Shown piece after piece: positions 11,676 through 23,391 of a stretch of DNA of 64,000 nucleotides (position 1 is the first letter of the stretch; each line of letters begins with the position of its first letter). Position numbers and translations under genes: made by a program. The stretch is from Adineta vaga (taxonomy: Eukaryota > Rotifera): the NCBI GenBank assembly GCA_021613535.1, contig CP075492.1, forward strand, positions 2,604,001 through 2,668,000, in the 5' to 3' direction. The notes under the pieces were generated by a model, which had not been told where the DNA came from, ran no database searches, and saw only the letters and a list, made by a program, of their open reading frames with translations.

Positions 11676-12042
11676 GTAAAAAAATTTATTGGTATTTTGA
11701 TAAACAACGGAAGAAACAGAACTCCGAAATACTTATATGCACACTTATATATACATGTAGTGAGTTTCGACGCATTTATATGATAATCTCAGAAGCAAAT
11801 ATTTGAAGATACTAAAATTACATAGAAACGAAGAGAAAAAGAATGCGTCATATAGTTACCCTACAAAAGTAATCTTATATTCAACTTTAAATGCGTGATA
11901 TTTATCACATTCGAAGCGATTCAATTTTTGCGTAGAAATTGATCGAGATATTTGTTCCCACATAAAGAAATTTTGAGGATGTGAGTTTAAAAGAATAAGA
12001 AGAGATACCCCTCACTGACAAACGAGAATTTATTTCGCAACT
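11676..12042. other. Intergenic
   Basis: Promoter region of the oxidase and 3' region of the PhyH gene. A weak telomere-like pair (TTGAGGATGTGAG and ACCCCTCACTGA) lies at about 11973-12018, just downstream of the PhyH stop. Confidence 0.5.
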
Positions 12043-13299
12043 CTAAAGCGTTGTAATCTTTACATTTATCGAATGCTGTTCATTTATTCTTGGTCGTTGT
12101 CTGATATAGAATTTTGTCGTATCTCTTGTCAGTCTTTCTTGATTGACTTCGTCTTCAAATCGAGAATTCTTCGTTTCTTCGAATCTTTTTTGTGCTAAAA
12201 TTGATTCCCACGGTACAAATCCATATAATTTCTCTCCTAAGTTTGTTAATTGAAAATTTTCTGGTAGATCTTCTTTTTTCAATGGAAATGGACGTAATGC
12301 TTCATCTGCAATTGGCGCCATATGTAGATATTGAACAATTCTCATACGATTCGAATTATTCGGATAATTTCCATGTGGTAAACGAGAATCCCAAACGAGT
12401 AAACTTCCTTTTCGTATTGGCATACGTTGAATATATTCTCGAATAGAATCATCTGCGGGAATTTGTACAGTTGTCGGATCACGACTCTGATTAGAACGAA
12501 GACATAAATTTTGATTATGTTTCGTCCATGTCGTAATATAATGTTGAAAACCAGGTACGGCATGAAATCCACCATCTTCTTCTCGACAATCAACTAATGC
12601 TAATATAGCTTGTAGTTTTCTAACACGCATACCATTATTTGTTGATATATTTTGTGCTAGAAGTGGATTTTTACTCGATTCGAAATGACTTTCAGATGCA
12701 TGCTCAAATCCATATGTAGTTGTTCGACCTGTCAAAGGATTCATATCTAAATGTAACCAATTGGACATTGTTTTCCAATCTTTACGATCTTCTATCGTCT
12801 TAATAGATGGAAAATAAATATTTTTTGTTGGTCTCATTAAACCAGCTCGTGTTACATTCACGATTAATTCCTCATCACCAAATAACGTTTGAAATACTTG
12901 ATAAATCTTTGGATTTTGTCGATTATCACACGCTTGAGGATATAACCAGCGTTCAATTCCTAGAATACCCATATGTGAATAGCCTGGCCATGTATTTGTA
13001 TTCCATGTATCGGGATTATCACGTTCAATATCAGGATTATACATTTCTTGTAAAAATTTCCATACATCATCGATACTCCGTTCACATTCTTCATTAGTTA
13101 ACACATTGCCTACAACAACAAGACCATGTTTTTCAAAAAATTTCAATATTTCTTCTTGTTGTTCAACATTAAAAGTAACAATGAATCCATCATTATCTGT
13201 GGGTAAAGGAGTAGGATGAAATATTTCGTCGTCACCAGATGAAATATGAATTTTCAAAAGAGATTCTAATGAATTGCTTGTACTATTCTTGTTATTCAT
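12043..13299 (-). CDS. Phytanoyl-CoA dioxygenase (PhyH) family protein
   Basis: An uninterrupted 418-residue frame. PhyH enzymes are Fe(II)/2-oxoglutarate-dependent oxygenases. The HxD metal pair is His183-x-Asp185 in WLHLDMNP, the distal His is His309 in RLPHGNYP, and an Arg in NSNRMRIVQY (318/320) fits 2-oxoglutarate binding. A GGFHAVPGFQH strand (about 243-253) is typical of the family. There is no signal peptide or visible peroxisomal targeting motif at the C terminus (it ends ITTL), so the role need not be phytanate oxidation. The intronless structure contrasts with neighbouring genes and would fit either retention or horizontal origin, which cannot be decided here. Confidence 0.85.
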   Translation of the reverse strand: MNNKNSTSNSLESLLKIHISSGDDEIFHPTPLPTDNDGFIVTFNVEQQEEILKFFEKHGLVVVGNVLTNEECERSIDDVWKFLQEMYNPDIERDNPDTWNTNTWPGYSHMGILGIERWLYPQACDNRQNPKIYQVFQTLFGDEELIVNVTRAGLMRPTKNIYFPSIKTIEDRKDWKTMSNWLHLDMNPLTGRTTTYGFEHASESHFESSKNPLLAQNISTNNGMRVRKLQAILALVDCREEDGGFHAVPGFQHYITTWTKHNQNLCLRSNQSRDPTTVQIPADDSIREYIQRMPIRKGSLLVWDSRLPHGNYPNNSNRMRIVQYLHMAPIADEALRPFPLKKEDLPENFQLTNLGEKLYGFVPWESILAQKRFEETKNSRFEDEVNQERLTRDTTKFYIRQRPRINEQHSINVKITTL

Positions 13300-14083
13300 A
13301 CGTGATCGTTTTAAAAAAAGAAAGGAAGTAAGTGATCGTCATGAAAAATGTGCGTAGCAATAAATCTGTTTTTCGTATTTCATCACACACACAGTATGAC
13401 TCTTACATCACCTTTTTATTTTTCACTATACACGACAAATAGATAAATAATTGGTTTAACAATCGAAATCATCGATGTTAGTTCTTTTTTATTGTCATGG
13501 ATGTTCCGCCATAATATAATACTAGCAAATGAGACTGAATCATGAAAAACTTATGGAAAAAATATTATTTCGAAGCTTTTTTTTCATCTGGTTTCTTAGC
13601 GTATTGTAGACTATTTGAAAAACTTCTAATTTCACGTGTTCTAGAAAAAAAAAGATTTTCGTTAACTTTATTTTATGTAGATAAAGATTATATCTGTGGT
13701 TATTTTAGGAAGTAAACATAAAGTAACACTCAACATACACTCCATTTATGTTAACATCGGAAATTATATTGATTTAATTCATGTTCTATTTTCTCCAAAT
13801 TTTTGACTTAGATCTGATGGAAAGAAAACGTTGCGCTCGATGTTATTTGTAATATTCTTAGAAACCAAAGTAACGAAGACTTTTGTTTTGAATAATCTTT
13901 TCTCTTTGTCTTTTCTAGACGGTCTATGCAACTAAAAAAATCTGGGAGAAATTGTCGGCATGCTAATATTGAAAGCGCAATACCTTCGACGAAGGCCTCA
14001 TTTTCATTCAGATCTTCGCTCCCTCACACACATAAATTTTTGCTTCGATCCAATTAGATCCGTCAAATTTATTGTTAATAAGT
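13300..14083. other. Intergenic
   Basis: AT-rich spacer between two genes on the same strand, containing the PhyH promoter and the methyltransferase 3' region. A CACACACA run lies at about 13384-13393. No coding exon or repeat is recognised. Confidence 0.6.
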
Positions 14084-15302
14084 TCATTTTTTGGGTATAA
14101 TAGCCAGTGTACGCGGAGTATCAATGATGGGTGGTCGAAGTGTCTGTTGGATATTGCATGAAATGTCTTTCGATAATTGCTTTACACGTTCACGCACCTC
14201 TTCGTCTTGATTGTTCTTTTCTATTTGTCGTACATATTGTTCAAGTACAAATAATTCAGCTCGACAATCATAACAATGATCAATACCTTCTGCGTCATCC
14301 ATATCGTGTGGATAATAGGTCGTTCGTTCAATATTCTTAAAATGAGCCATCGCTGCATCCAATTCTTGATGATCATACATTTGCATCTCATCTCTTCTAT
14401 CTACAATTAAACGACATTCAGTACCTCGACGCGGTGCCCACAACTGCAATTTAAGTTCACCCTTGAGATATGTGGTAGAACCTTGCTCAAATGGTAGCCG
14501 AAATTTAAGCATCGATGCCTGTGGTTTTATTATCAAATGCCATCTCATTTGATCGTCCATGTCTCTTTTAACACCCTCATCAAATTCATCCCAAGAGCCA
14601 GTGAACTGTGTACGTATATCGCATTCAAATAAAACTGGTCGTGTTTTTGCAATGGGAGCATACTCATGAGCCAACATATCATTAAACAATTCTTGCCGTA
14701 AATGAATTCGATCGGTAGCAGAAACAGCGAATTCGGCCGAATCAATAAGATCAAATGAAAGATGTGGGAATAATTTTGATAAATAATTCCAATGACCACC
14801 AGGTGCAGCACCAGCTGAAACTACTAATGTGTTAGCCTATGAGGGAAAAACATCAACTGTAACCTTCAATTTAAATTTCAACTTAGATAAAAATCATTTC
14901 TATTTCAGAGCTGTTCTAACTGTTGTAAATTCTTACATTTTGTCCGTATTCCGTAAGAAAATCAATATAAGCCATGATTAACTTGCGCCGTCCCCAGTGA
15001 TCCACAGTGTGTACCTGACCAGGTGTTAGTTTGAGTGAAGATTCTTTGAGACGACCATGAATACTCGATAAAAAACGATTTTTACCATTGAATGGTTCTT
15101 TAGATACAATGAACGGCCTCTTGTTAACAAATACTTCGCGTAAATGAGGATTTTGATCATAAATCTTCTGTTCTACAGCACTTAAATTTAATGTTGATAC
15201 GTCGAACGTTTTTTCGAGTGTAATTCTTTCAATAAGACGTTTTTCATCAGCTTGCAGAGAGTTAAAATCAAGGTTAGGTAAGACATTGACTGTACACGAC
15301 AT
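14084..15302 (-). CDS. VP39-type cap 2'-O-methyltransferase homologue
   Basis: Two exons (14937-15302 and 14084-14836, intron 100 nt, phase 0) give 372 residues. Exon 1 ends with a GQVHTVDHWGRRKLIMAYIDF segment, and exon 2 opens with the SAM-binding VVSAGAAPGGHW loop followed by an acidic strand end (FDLID). This order resembles the poxvirus and giant-virus poly(A) polymerase regulatory subunit / cap 2'-O-methyltransferase family (Pfam PARP_regulatory). A later CECRL-like strand, a cysteine pair (CYDC) and a long helical C terminus follow. The gene is spliced and sits among ordinary host genes, so it appears to be a resident cellular copy, possibly acquired from a large DNA virus or shared ancestry. 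Which Lys/Asp residues are catalytic was not established. Confidence 0.7.
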
Positions 15303-16387
15303 GCCAGTAAGTTATTTCTTTTCTTCAGTCAATTGATTTAGGATACTGCTAATCTTAAACAATAGTGGAAAAAAATGAGAGTGACAATGAATAGATCATT
15401 TTTCAAAACAGCGATATGAGTAGCTAGGTTGGAGTTTGAATATAAAAACAGTAACAGAAACGAATCACCAATTCGAAATCTTTGCTAGGGATCCTTACCA
15501 CTCGATAAATGAATAAAAGAGATTCATCCTATTGGCGATGAATTCGCCGACTTCTTTTTTGCGATTCTGAATTATTTTGGAACTCGAATTAGGTCTGTAC
15601 CCAAACAGAGAATGTAGATATCTAATTCGAGTTCGAAGATTAATCGAAATTGCAGTCATTGTGATAAAATATTGGTTGTGTTTTTCGTGATGTTTTATAA
15701 CCAGTTTTATCCTTTACACACTTTTTCTTCGAAAGTAAAACGTATTCAAATGGCTATAATTTTTAATTCTTTTCTCCCATATATGTGTGTTTCTCTTGTA
15801 TCCTCTTATCATTTATTTGAGTTGATAAGGTGTTAGAAAAGATCATTTAATATGAGCTACACATTTAGTGTTGTTATTAGAGAAAGTGACTCTATAAGAA
15901 TACTAACAGTCTATTATTTTAGAGTGTTATCAAATGCAAACGAATTGGAATAATTGACAGTGGGTAATAATTGATGAAATTACAAAAGATTTGTTTGGAT
16001 GTTGTATGGGCATATTTTTTTATGGACGATAGAAACGAGTATGTTTAATCGAAACAAAAAAATACAAAGGGGGTGCCTATCACAGTCAGCAAAAGATTCT
16101 CTTGGTAGAACAGAAGAAAACGGCACCCCCTGCAAGCAATGAATCAACACTCATGTTCCTATATATATATATATGTCCATGAAAGTAAATTAAACAGCAG
16201 TCGACATACGTTTTTTATTTTCTGAATGGTGAGACACATTGATTCTTTTTCTTCCATCTAGTTTATTCAAATACGGATATATGACTCCTATGATCTAACT
16301 ATTTAGTTCATATAATTAAAAACCTTTTTATCTACGTGCAAATAAACAAACAAGTAAGTCTCTCATTCAAAATAAGTTAAAGTTCTC
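15303..16387. other. Intergenic with a GC-rich hairpin
   Basis: No gene is supported. The notable feature is a perfect 10-bp inverted repeat, AGGGGGTGCC at 16068-16077 and GGCACCCCCT at 16122-16131, with a 44-nt loop, standing out from AT-rich surroundings about 260 bp downstream of the ZIP stop. A TA run is at about 16159-16172. Confidence 0.6.
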
Positions 16388-17475
16388 TTATGCCCAACGT
16401 CCAATAACGGCCATGAGAGCAGTACCGAGATACAAAGCAGCAAAATACAAAACTTTGAATCGTTTTTTTAAAGCAAAGAATGCATGTGCTCCGACACCCA
16501 TCTCAGCAGCCATTAAATTGATCAACGCTACATAGATCAAAATGCCAGCTGATACTGAGTCCAAAACTCCATTAACCATTAATGCAGCTAATGATTTTGG
16601 ATTATATGTGCCGGAATGAATTCCAATTCCAATACCAATACCTACCGGCGTGGTTAGACTGAAAAAGATAATCATAAGGATGGCTGGCACTAGCGACTTA
16701 GTGTTTAGTCGCGAAATCTGTGCTCCGAGTGCAATCGCTTCGAAGAATTGATGAAAACAAAGTGCAATGAAGAGAGCAACAAAAGTTGAACCATCTGTTG
16801 TGCCTAATGCCACACCAATGAGAACTGAATGAAGAGCGACACCAAACTCGAGCAAGTAAGTGCTCACTTTATGATTATAACTTTCCTGCAAAAGTGACAA
16901 ACCATGGCTATGACCTGTTTCTTCACACTGTTCGACAGGTGTGCTGACTGGTTGTGGATCGCCTTCTTTAGCACCAACACTATTGTCTTTGTTTGGTACT
17001 CGATGTAACTTTTGATGAGCAATGAATTCAATAAGCTGCATGGCAAGTATAGCCAACATGGCAAAAAGACCTGCATATGCTTCGTAGGCTCTCCATTCTT
17101 CGGATAGACAAGAATCAGTGAGTGCTTCCGTTGCTGCTGGTAGCATATGTATGAATCCTGTTGCTAGAATGACTCTAAAAAGGCGACTCACAAGACAAAA
17201 CTTAGTGTAATGCAAGAGAATAGACAATACTTTTACCCCGTTCCGAAGAATTTGCCCGTATTGATTATTACGGGACTGATATGTAGACATTTCACTCGAG
17301 ATGAGATGATTGCAAGAGAAGCGCCGAGAAGAGATATAACAAGTAAAACAAATACCGACACAATTCTTAATGTGAGATTATATGTTTCGGAATCCTCTAC
17401 TGAAGGATTACATGAATCTTCATCACCAGCTGCTCTTGATTGAAATTTCCCAGTTGATCCGAATAGTTTCCACAT
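16388..17475 (-). CDS. ZIP-family (SLC39) zinc transporter
   Basis: Exons 17237-17475 and 16388-17174 (intron 62 nt) join in phase to 341 residues, restoring the FFGTG-VILATGFIHMLPAATEAL transmembrane segment across the splice. ZIP proteins move Zn2+ or other divalent metals into the cytosol. The metal-site helices are visible: LEFGVALHSVLIGVALG (TM4, HS-x3-G) and CFHQFFEAIALG (TM5, HQ-x2-E). The loop between TM3 and TM4 is long and contains His residues (GHSHG), as usual. About eight hydrophobic segments are present. The protein starts MWKLFGSTG without a clear signal peptide. It is probably a plasma-membrane or vesicular transporter. Confidence 0.9.
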
Positions 17476-18429
17476 AATTGATGCTCAATTAAATATATGA
17501 GGTTGAATGTATCAAATAATTGAACGAAATGAGTAGTTATTTTGTTTCTTGCAACTATTAATATAAACGTATAGCAATGGACGTTTACCATGGATACTCT
17601 CTGTTTCACTCATTATTTATGCATGCAAAAAAAATTGACGTTAGACTTCTATTCAAGTTTGTCCATTCGCCGCACCGTGTGACAAAACATTTCGCTACGA
17701 ATGCTATTTTTCTCCTTCTCTTTCGGTACTTTGAAACTGTTTCATTGTATATGTTCGAAAAACATGCAATACACAAAAGAGCACTTCGATTTTGTTTTTT
17801 TTGTGAAGGCAAACATTATGTTTCCATCTGCATCAAAAGAAAACGGTAAAATAATAAGCTGTTACAAAATTCATGCATAATATGTCTCTTTGCTATGTTC
17901 CATCTTCTCAGATGAAGAAACATGGCCCTACTCCGACAAGAATGTTCCAAAAATCAACAGTAGTGCCGAACTGCACTAATACAGATCAAAAGCGATTTTC
18001 ATCTGAACTGAATTTCAATCTATCTTACGATATATATATATATATATAACAAATTAAGGTGTATATTATGATTGATGGCACCACTTTCTTGAGCTCAAGA
18101 ACACGTAGACGCGTAGTACAAGATAAATGGCGGTAATAATCCAATAGAATGAATAACGTTAACAACGCTCTTTTGTCGCATTTGTGATTGAAATATGAAT
18201 GCAAACAGTTGCGAACCCTAATTAAAACCGTATTTAGTTTGAAAGAATAAAGTTGTTCAAGTTTAAGCTCGATATGAACTAATATTTTATACACATGTTA
18301 CAAAAGCGATCATAATTAATGATGTAAAACCGATCCAACCCTATCAGTACTATTTCATCTGATAAAATGAACCAAGTCCATAGTACAAAACATAAAATCA
18401 ACAATAAATAAGTAGAAGCATCTTGGAAT
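17476..18429. other. Intergenic
   Basis: Promoter side of the ZIP gene. Short open frames on both strands at 17577-17849 overlap each other and look like chance. A TA repeat lies at about 18031-18048. Nothing else is recognised before the MITE. Confidence 0.55.
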
Positions 18430-18437
18430 GTCCAAAC

Positions 18438-18728
18438 TAGTGGCGTAATCAGGATTCGCTGGGTGAGCGGGCGCCGCCCTACCAGTTTTAAAAAATACTA
18501 TATAATGTTTATATAGCGATGCAGCATGTATTTATTATTACTGTCTTAGTAGATGTCTCTCTATTCTAAACGATAATTCATTTCTTAATCTGTTTTATGG
18601 GTTCGATTGACCAAACAAATATTATTGTAAAAATAAAAAGTACGATAATTAAAAATTTTGGGTGAGCGGGCAAACAGGTCCGGTGAGTGGGCGGCGCCCG
18701 CTCATGCCCTACCCTGGTTACGCCACTA
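18438..18728. mobile_element. hAT-type MITE with 8-bp target-site duplication
   Basis: A 291-bp element bounded by terminal inverted repeats TAGTGGCGTAATCAGG and CCTGGTTACGCCACTA. The 8-bp direct repeat GTCCAAAC occurs immediately outside both ends (18430-18437 and 18729-18736), which is the duplication length made by hAT transposases. Subterminal GTGAGCGGGC/GGCGCCCGCTCA segments form a GC-rich inner inverted repeat. No transposase frame is present, so it is non-autonomous. Its GC content is much higher than the surroundings. Confidence 0.9.
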
Positions 18729-18736
18729 GTCCAAAC

Positions 18737-19508
18737 AAACTACATATGATTATTCATACATACACATCCTGAGGAGTACAAAATAATATATACAGAACCC
18801 TAACTGACTATATAAGTACCATGTGTGTTGAATATTAACAATTGGAAAAAGTGACAAATCATTTCACACGATTGGAAACAAAGAGTAATTGTTTAAAAGT
18901 TGGTTATCAATATTAAGAATAGATTCACATAAACAGAAAGTATGGTTCGTGTATAAATCAAATGTATTAGTTTTCTGTCTATTTTAGTTCTTTATTTCCT
19001 AGTAATAGAATGTGAAACAATTCTTGCTAATTGATTCATAATTAATTGTCTGCATTTATACATAAATGAGTTATAAAACAAAACTTTGGTTTGATTGATG
19101 AAAATTGAATAATAATAATAAGATCTTAATATTGTTTCTGTCGTAACGATAATAATTAAATCAAACATAGATAATATATTTGAGGGTGGGTGTGTATATA
19201 CCTTCGTCACCCACACTCACACCCTCAACGAATTAGGGAGTCGATAGTCCAAGTAAAAAATTGATTGTACATTTCAAGCATTACTAATTTTAAAGACAAA
19301 ATAATATGAACATCAAATTTTTATTTGCATATTTTATAAAGTGGACTTATAAGTAATGGTAGGAAAGGAAAGAAAAGCAAATAATCTAATTGAAATGGAA
19401 AAAACCAACCAAAAAATAACTTGGTATTATTCAGAGCAAGCATTTTCTTCATGTGTTTTTTTTTATGTCGGCATATCACTAATATAATTTCTGGGGAAAA
19501 CAAAGAAC
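18737..19508. other. Intergenic with telomere-like hairpin
   Basis: Upstream region of the ART-TPR gene. A strong hairpin at 19181-19228 has TGAGGGTGGGTGTG facing CACCCACACTCACACCCTCA. The rest is AT-rich with no gene seen. Confidence 0.65.
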
Positions 19509-22313
19509 ATGAACGAAATGAATTCGGATTTATCGATTAAATACAATGATCAGCACTTGTTCACAATAGATCAAACTCATCCCCTGCAAAACTTTATTTT
19601 AATATGGTTGGATGAAAGTTTATATGGAATTAATGATACGTTTTGGCATGGTACAATATCAAAACTACATGAAATAATCAATAATATATATGTATTCTCT
19701 GAACTTGATCAATGCATCGACTTCATTACTGATATAACGAAAGAAAACGTTTTTGTTATTGTTTCTGATACAATCTCTGAAGATATTATTTCGATTTTCC
19801 AAGAAATTTCTCAAATAACATCGATATATATTTATTCCAAGAATAATATTGAAACAAATGATCAATTGATTGGAAATTTTCGAAAAATAAAAGGTACTTT
19901 CACAGATACGATGGATATTTGGAAATTACTCAAAAAAGTAACTGTACAATATCAGAAAAACTTGGCATCTATAAGTTTTATCGAACCAAATGCTATTGAA
20001 TCAACAGAAAGTTTGGATAGACTCGATTCATCATTTATGTATACTCAAATAATGAAAGAAATCTTATTAACAATTCAATTTACAGATAAACATCTACATG
20101 AATTTACCAAGTATTGTCGTGAACAATCCGTCGGTAATGTACATCAGTTAAAAAATATCGACCATTTCGAAAATACATACCATGATGATGATCCTATTTG
20201 GTGGTATTCAAATCAAGTGTTTATTTATTCAGTATTGAATCGAGCATTACGTAATATGGAAGTTGATATTATTATCAAAATGGGATTTTTCTTACGAGAT
20301 CTTCATGAAAGTATTGTTAAATTACATCATAAACAATATGATGAAAATAATATATCATCATTTGTGGTATATCGAGGTCAAGGTTTGTCGAAAACTGATT
20401 TTGAACGATTATTAAAATCTCAAGATGGTTTGATGTCTTTCAATAATTTCTTATCTACAAGTAAAGATCAATCTTTTTCTTTGGGCATAGTTGAAAGTAT
20501 TCTTGATGATCCTGAATTGATTGGTATTTTATTTCAGATAACTGTTCATCCATTAATATCATCAACAGTTTTTGCTGATATTCGTGAGTTTAGTCAATAT
20601 CCAGGCGAAGAAGAAATTCTCTTTTCAATGCATTCAATATTTCGAATCGAACATATTGAACAAATCAATAATAATGATCGTCTGTGGCAAGTTAATCTAA
20701 CATTAACTACTGATAATGATCGAGAATTAAATGTTTTAACTGAATTTATACGAAAAGAAACATTTCCAAAACAAAAAGGATGGTATCGTATGGGTCAGTT
20801 ATTGATTAAATTTGGAAAATTCAACATGGCTGAAGACGTGTTTAAAACCTTACTTGGTCAAACAACAGACAAACGAGAAACAGCGTTAATTAATTATCAA
20901 CTTATCGGTATTTACAATGCACAAGGAAACTATATAGAAGCAATCAGATGTTATGAGAAAGCATATGAATTATTTCAGAGTATTTATACTGCGAACCATC
21001 CTATTTTGAGTTTTACTTATGCTGCTGTTGGTTTTGTATATGAAAACATGGGTGATTATGCGAAAGCTTTATCTTTTTATGAAAAAGATCTAGCAATTAG
21101 TGAAAAGATATTTCCTTCTTATCATCGTGAACTGTCTACTTCTTATAATAACATTGCCTTATTATGTGATAAAATGGGTGAATATTTGAAAGCACTTTCA
21201 TATTATGAAAAAGCTCTACGAATTCGTGAGAAAATCTTCCCTTCAAATCATCCCGATTTGGCTAGTACTTATAATAATATTGGTAAACTTTATTATAGTA
21301 TGGGTCAATATCCGAAAGCATTATCATATTACGAAAAAGTACTGAATATTCGCGAAAAAATTCTTCCTCCAGATCATCCCTCTTTTGAAATATCATATAG
21401 TCACATTGGTCTAGTGTACAGAAAACTAGGTCAATATACAAAAGCTCTCTCATATTATAAAAAATCTCTTGCGATTGCTCAAAAAAATTTTCCTAATGAA
21501 CATCCGTCATTAGCTACTGCTTTTAGTGGTATTGGATCCGTATATGAAGATATGAATGAATATTCAACAGCACTTTCTTATTATGAAAAAGACTTAGCGA
21601 TCACAGAGAAATGCCTTCCTCCCAATCATCCTGATCTAGCCACTACATATAATAATCTTGGTTTGTTATGTGATAAAATGGGTGATTATTCTAAAGCAAT
21701 GTTTTACCATAAACTATCACTTGACATTCTTAAAAGAATTTTTCTACCTAAAAATATTGGTTACTTCGCTACATATAACAACATTGGTGGACTATATGTT
21801 GGAATGAATCGGCATTCTGAAGCACTTCCATATTTGCTTGAAGCCATTGAAATAGCTGAACACAATCTTCCACCAGATCATATGGATTTAGTAACTGCTT
21901 ATGATAATATTGGTTTCGTCTACGATAAAATTGGAAATCAATCTGAAGCATTTATTTACTTTGAAAAATCACTTAATATTCGTCTGGAAGTTCTTGCATC
22001 AGATGATTCTGAGTTGATTGGTTCTTATAGTAATGTTGGTTTAATGCTTCGTGATATGAAAGAAAATGTCAAAGCTCTTTCATACTTCGAAAAAGCACTT
22101 CAAATCGCTGAAAAGATTTTATCTCCAGATCAAACAGTTTTGGCTAATCTATACAACCACATTTGTGATGTCTATATAAATAGCAAAGATCACTCAAAAG
22201 CATTTTCTTATTTTAAAAAATTATACGAAATTCATCAGAAAATCGATCCCTCAAATCATCCTAAAGCAGACGTCATGTATGTTTTTCGTGAATATCTCAA
22301 ACGAAAACAATAA
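19509..22313 (+). CDS. ADP-ribosyltransferase with TPR repeats
   Basis: A single-exon frame of 934 codons. The N-terminal 150 residues form an alpha/beta domain beginning ILIWLDESL that recurs in other ART proteins of this window. The ART domain carries the R-S-ExE triad of arginine-type NAD ADP-ribosyltransferases: Arg289 in VYRGQ, Ser316 in FLSTS, and Glu367-x-Glu369 in PGEEEILF. About twelve TPR units of 42 residues follow (residues ~420-930) with kinesin-light-chain-like spacing (ALSYYEKALxI), suitable for binding partner proteins. The predicted reaction is transfer of ADP-ribose from NAD+ to a protein arginine. No signal peptide is seen, so the protein is probably cytosolic. Substrate and trigger are unknown. 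Confidence 0.88.
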   Translation: MNEMNSDLSIKYNDQHLFTIDQTHPLQNFILIWLDESLYGINDTFWHGTISKLHEIINNIYVFSELDQCIDFITDITKENVFVIVSDTISEDIISIFQEISQITSIYIYSKNNIETNDQLIGNFRKIKGTFTDTMDIWKLLKKVTVQYQKNLASISFIEPNAIESTESLDRLDSSFMYTQIMKEILLTIQFTDKHLHEFTKYCREQSVGNVHQLKNIDHFENTYHDDDPIWWYSNQVFIYSVLNRALRNMEVDIIIKMGFFLRDLHESIVKLHHKQYDENNISSFVVYRGQGLSKTDFERLLKSQDGLMSFNNFLSTSKDQSFSLGIVESILDDPELIGILFQITVHPLISSTVFADIREFSQYPGEEEILFSMHSIFRIEHIEQINNNDRLWQVNLTLTTDNDRELNVLTEFIRKETFPKQKGWYRMGQLLIKFGKFNMAEDVFKTLLGQTTDKRETALINYQLIGIYNAQGNYIEAIRCYEKAYELFQSIYTANHPILSFTYAAVGFVYENMGDYAKALSFYEKDLAISEKIFPSYHRELSTSYNNIALLCDKMGEYLKALSYYEKALRIREKIFPSNHPDLASTYNNIGKLYYSMGQYPKALSYYEKVLNIREKILPPDHPSFEISYSHIGLVYRKLGQYTKALSYYKKSLAIAQKNFPNEHPSLATAFSGIGSVYEDMNEYSTALSYYEKDLAITEKCLPPNHPDLATTYNNLGLLCDKMGDYSKAMFYHKLSLDILKRIFLPKNIGYFATYNNIGGLYVGMNRHSEALPYLLEAIEIAEHNLPPDHMDLVTAYDNIGFVYDKIGNQSEAFIYFEKSLNIRLEVLASDDSELIGSYSNVGLMLRDMKENVKALSYFEKALQIAEKILSPDQTVLANLYNHICDVYINSKDHSKAFSYFKKLYEIHQKIDPSNHPKADVMYVFREYLKRKQ

Positions 22314-22963
22314 AATCTGTTTCTGTTTCACTCTCAACCTCATTCATATCTTTGCAATAGATTATAATCTCACAAATTATCATAAGAGGAAATATATGGA
22401 AAAGAAATACGATCGATTATTTCTTCATATTCATCATTCAATTTGAAATTAAAATAATCGTTATCAACAAACTCTCGATCATTGAATATTGGTTTCAATA
22501 ATATCAAATAGGCTTAAAAAAATCGTGACGAAATAAATAACGATGAGCAAAACACTTTTGCTTATTATATTTTCTTATTTATCTTCATTTGACCTTTGTC
22601 AAATGTTTCTTTACATAAACAATACTCGTATATTCAATATCTTTTTACTTCGATTCGTCATTCATTTAATAATAATTTAATACATTAAGATCAATTACAT
22701 CTATAGCTCAATAGTAATCAGAATCATAGATATCGTTTCACTAATTTGATAAATATTATAGATTGTATTTAAAAATTCATATGCTTGTCGGATATCATTT
22801 AAATATTGCGAGAAAAGTTTCAATGAGAATGATCGATCTAATGTGCTCTTTTCATCGATAAAATACGTTGTTAAGTTACAGGTAGAATACTGTCCATATA
22901 ATCTCGTTCGACCAATACTGAATTAATTGCATTTCACATTTTGAATCTCGCAAACGATTGCGC
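22314..22963. other. Intergenic
   Basis: AT-rich spacer between the ART-TPR gene and the left arm of the inverted duplication. No gene, repeat or RNA is recognised. Confidence 0.6.
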
Positions 22964-23205
22964 TGGCAAGCTTTTGTTGTTATACTGTGTAAATCGACGA
23001 ATAGGCAAAAACAAAGATAGGTATTCCAATACTGTTTTAGCTAGTTGTGTATATATAATGGGAGTACGTCTCCTTGATATATTTTACTTTTAATATAACA
23101 AGTACATTTAGAAAAAGCAAACATAATTTGAATGAAGAATATTTTCGAATACAAAACTGTGCATATCATTTGACTTTATATTATGGATACGATATGATGT
23201 ATCGG

Positions 23206-23391
23206 TTATGGTGTCGGAGCTAGTAATGTTGGTGCACACAGCACAGCACAAGGAATTGTTAAGAGGGCGTCTGATACTCCCATGCATGTTGTCATACAAC
23301 CAGCATAAGCATTTGGCCCAGCTGATGTTGTTGATAGAATAACACTGACAATCAATAAAATAAGTATAGAGTTTCTAATGAAGTTTTTCAT
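23206..23391 (-). CDS. Small secreted peptide with two CxxxC motifs, copy 1
   Basis: A 61-residue protein with a strong signal peptide (about residues 1-24, ending STTSAG), then a mature part with the motif GCMTTC and later CAVLC, so two Cys-x3-Cys pairs, ending in a Pro-rich LLAPTP. Small two-CxxxC secreted proteins occur in several animal and fungal groups, but I do not recognise a function. It sits in the left arm of the inverted duplication. The presumptive promoter lies in the arm's inner part, with a TATA-like TTTTATATGA element near 23470-23480. A CTATAG(G)TTAACAC sequence just upstream could be a leader-intron acceptor. Confidence 0.7.
   Translation of the reverse strand: MKNFIRNSILILLIVSVILSTTSAGPNAYAGCMTTCMGVSDALLTIPCAVLCAPTLLAPTP

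Noticed and set aside
17577-17849. Overlapping frames on both strands
   Set aside because: Mutually antisense, no conserved motif and no splice support.
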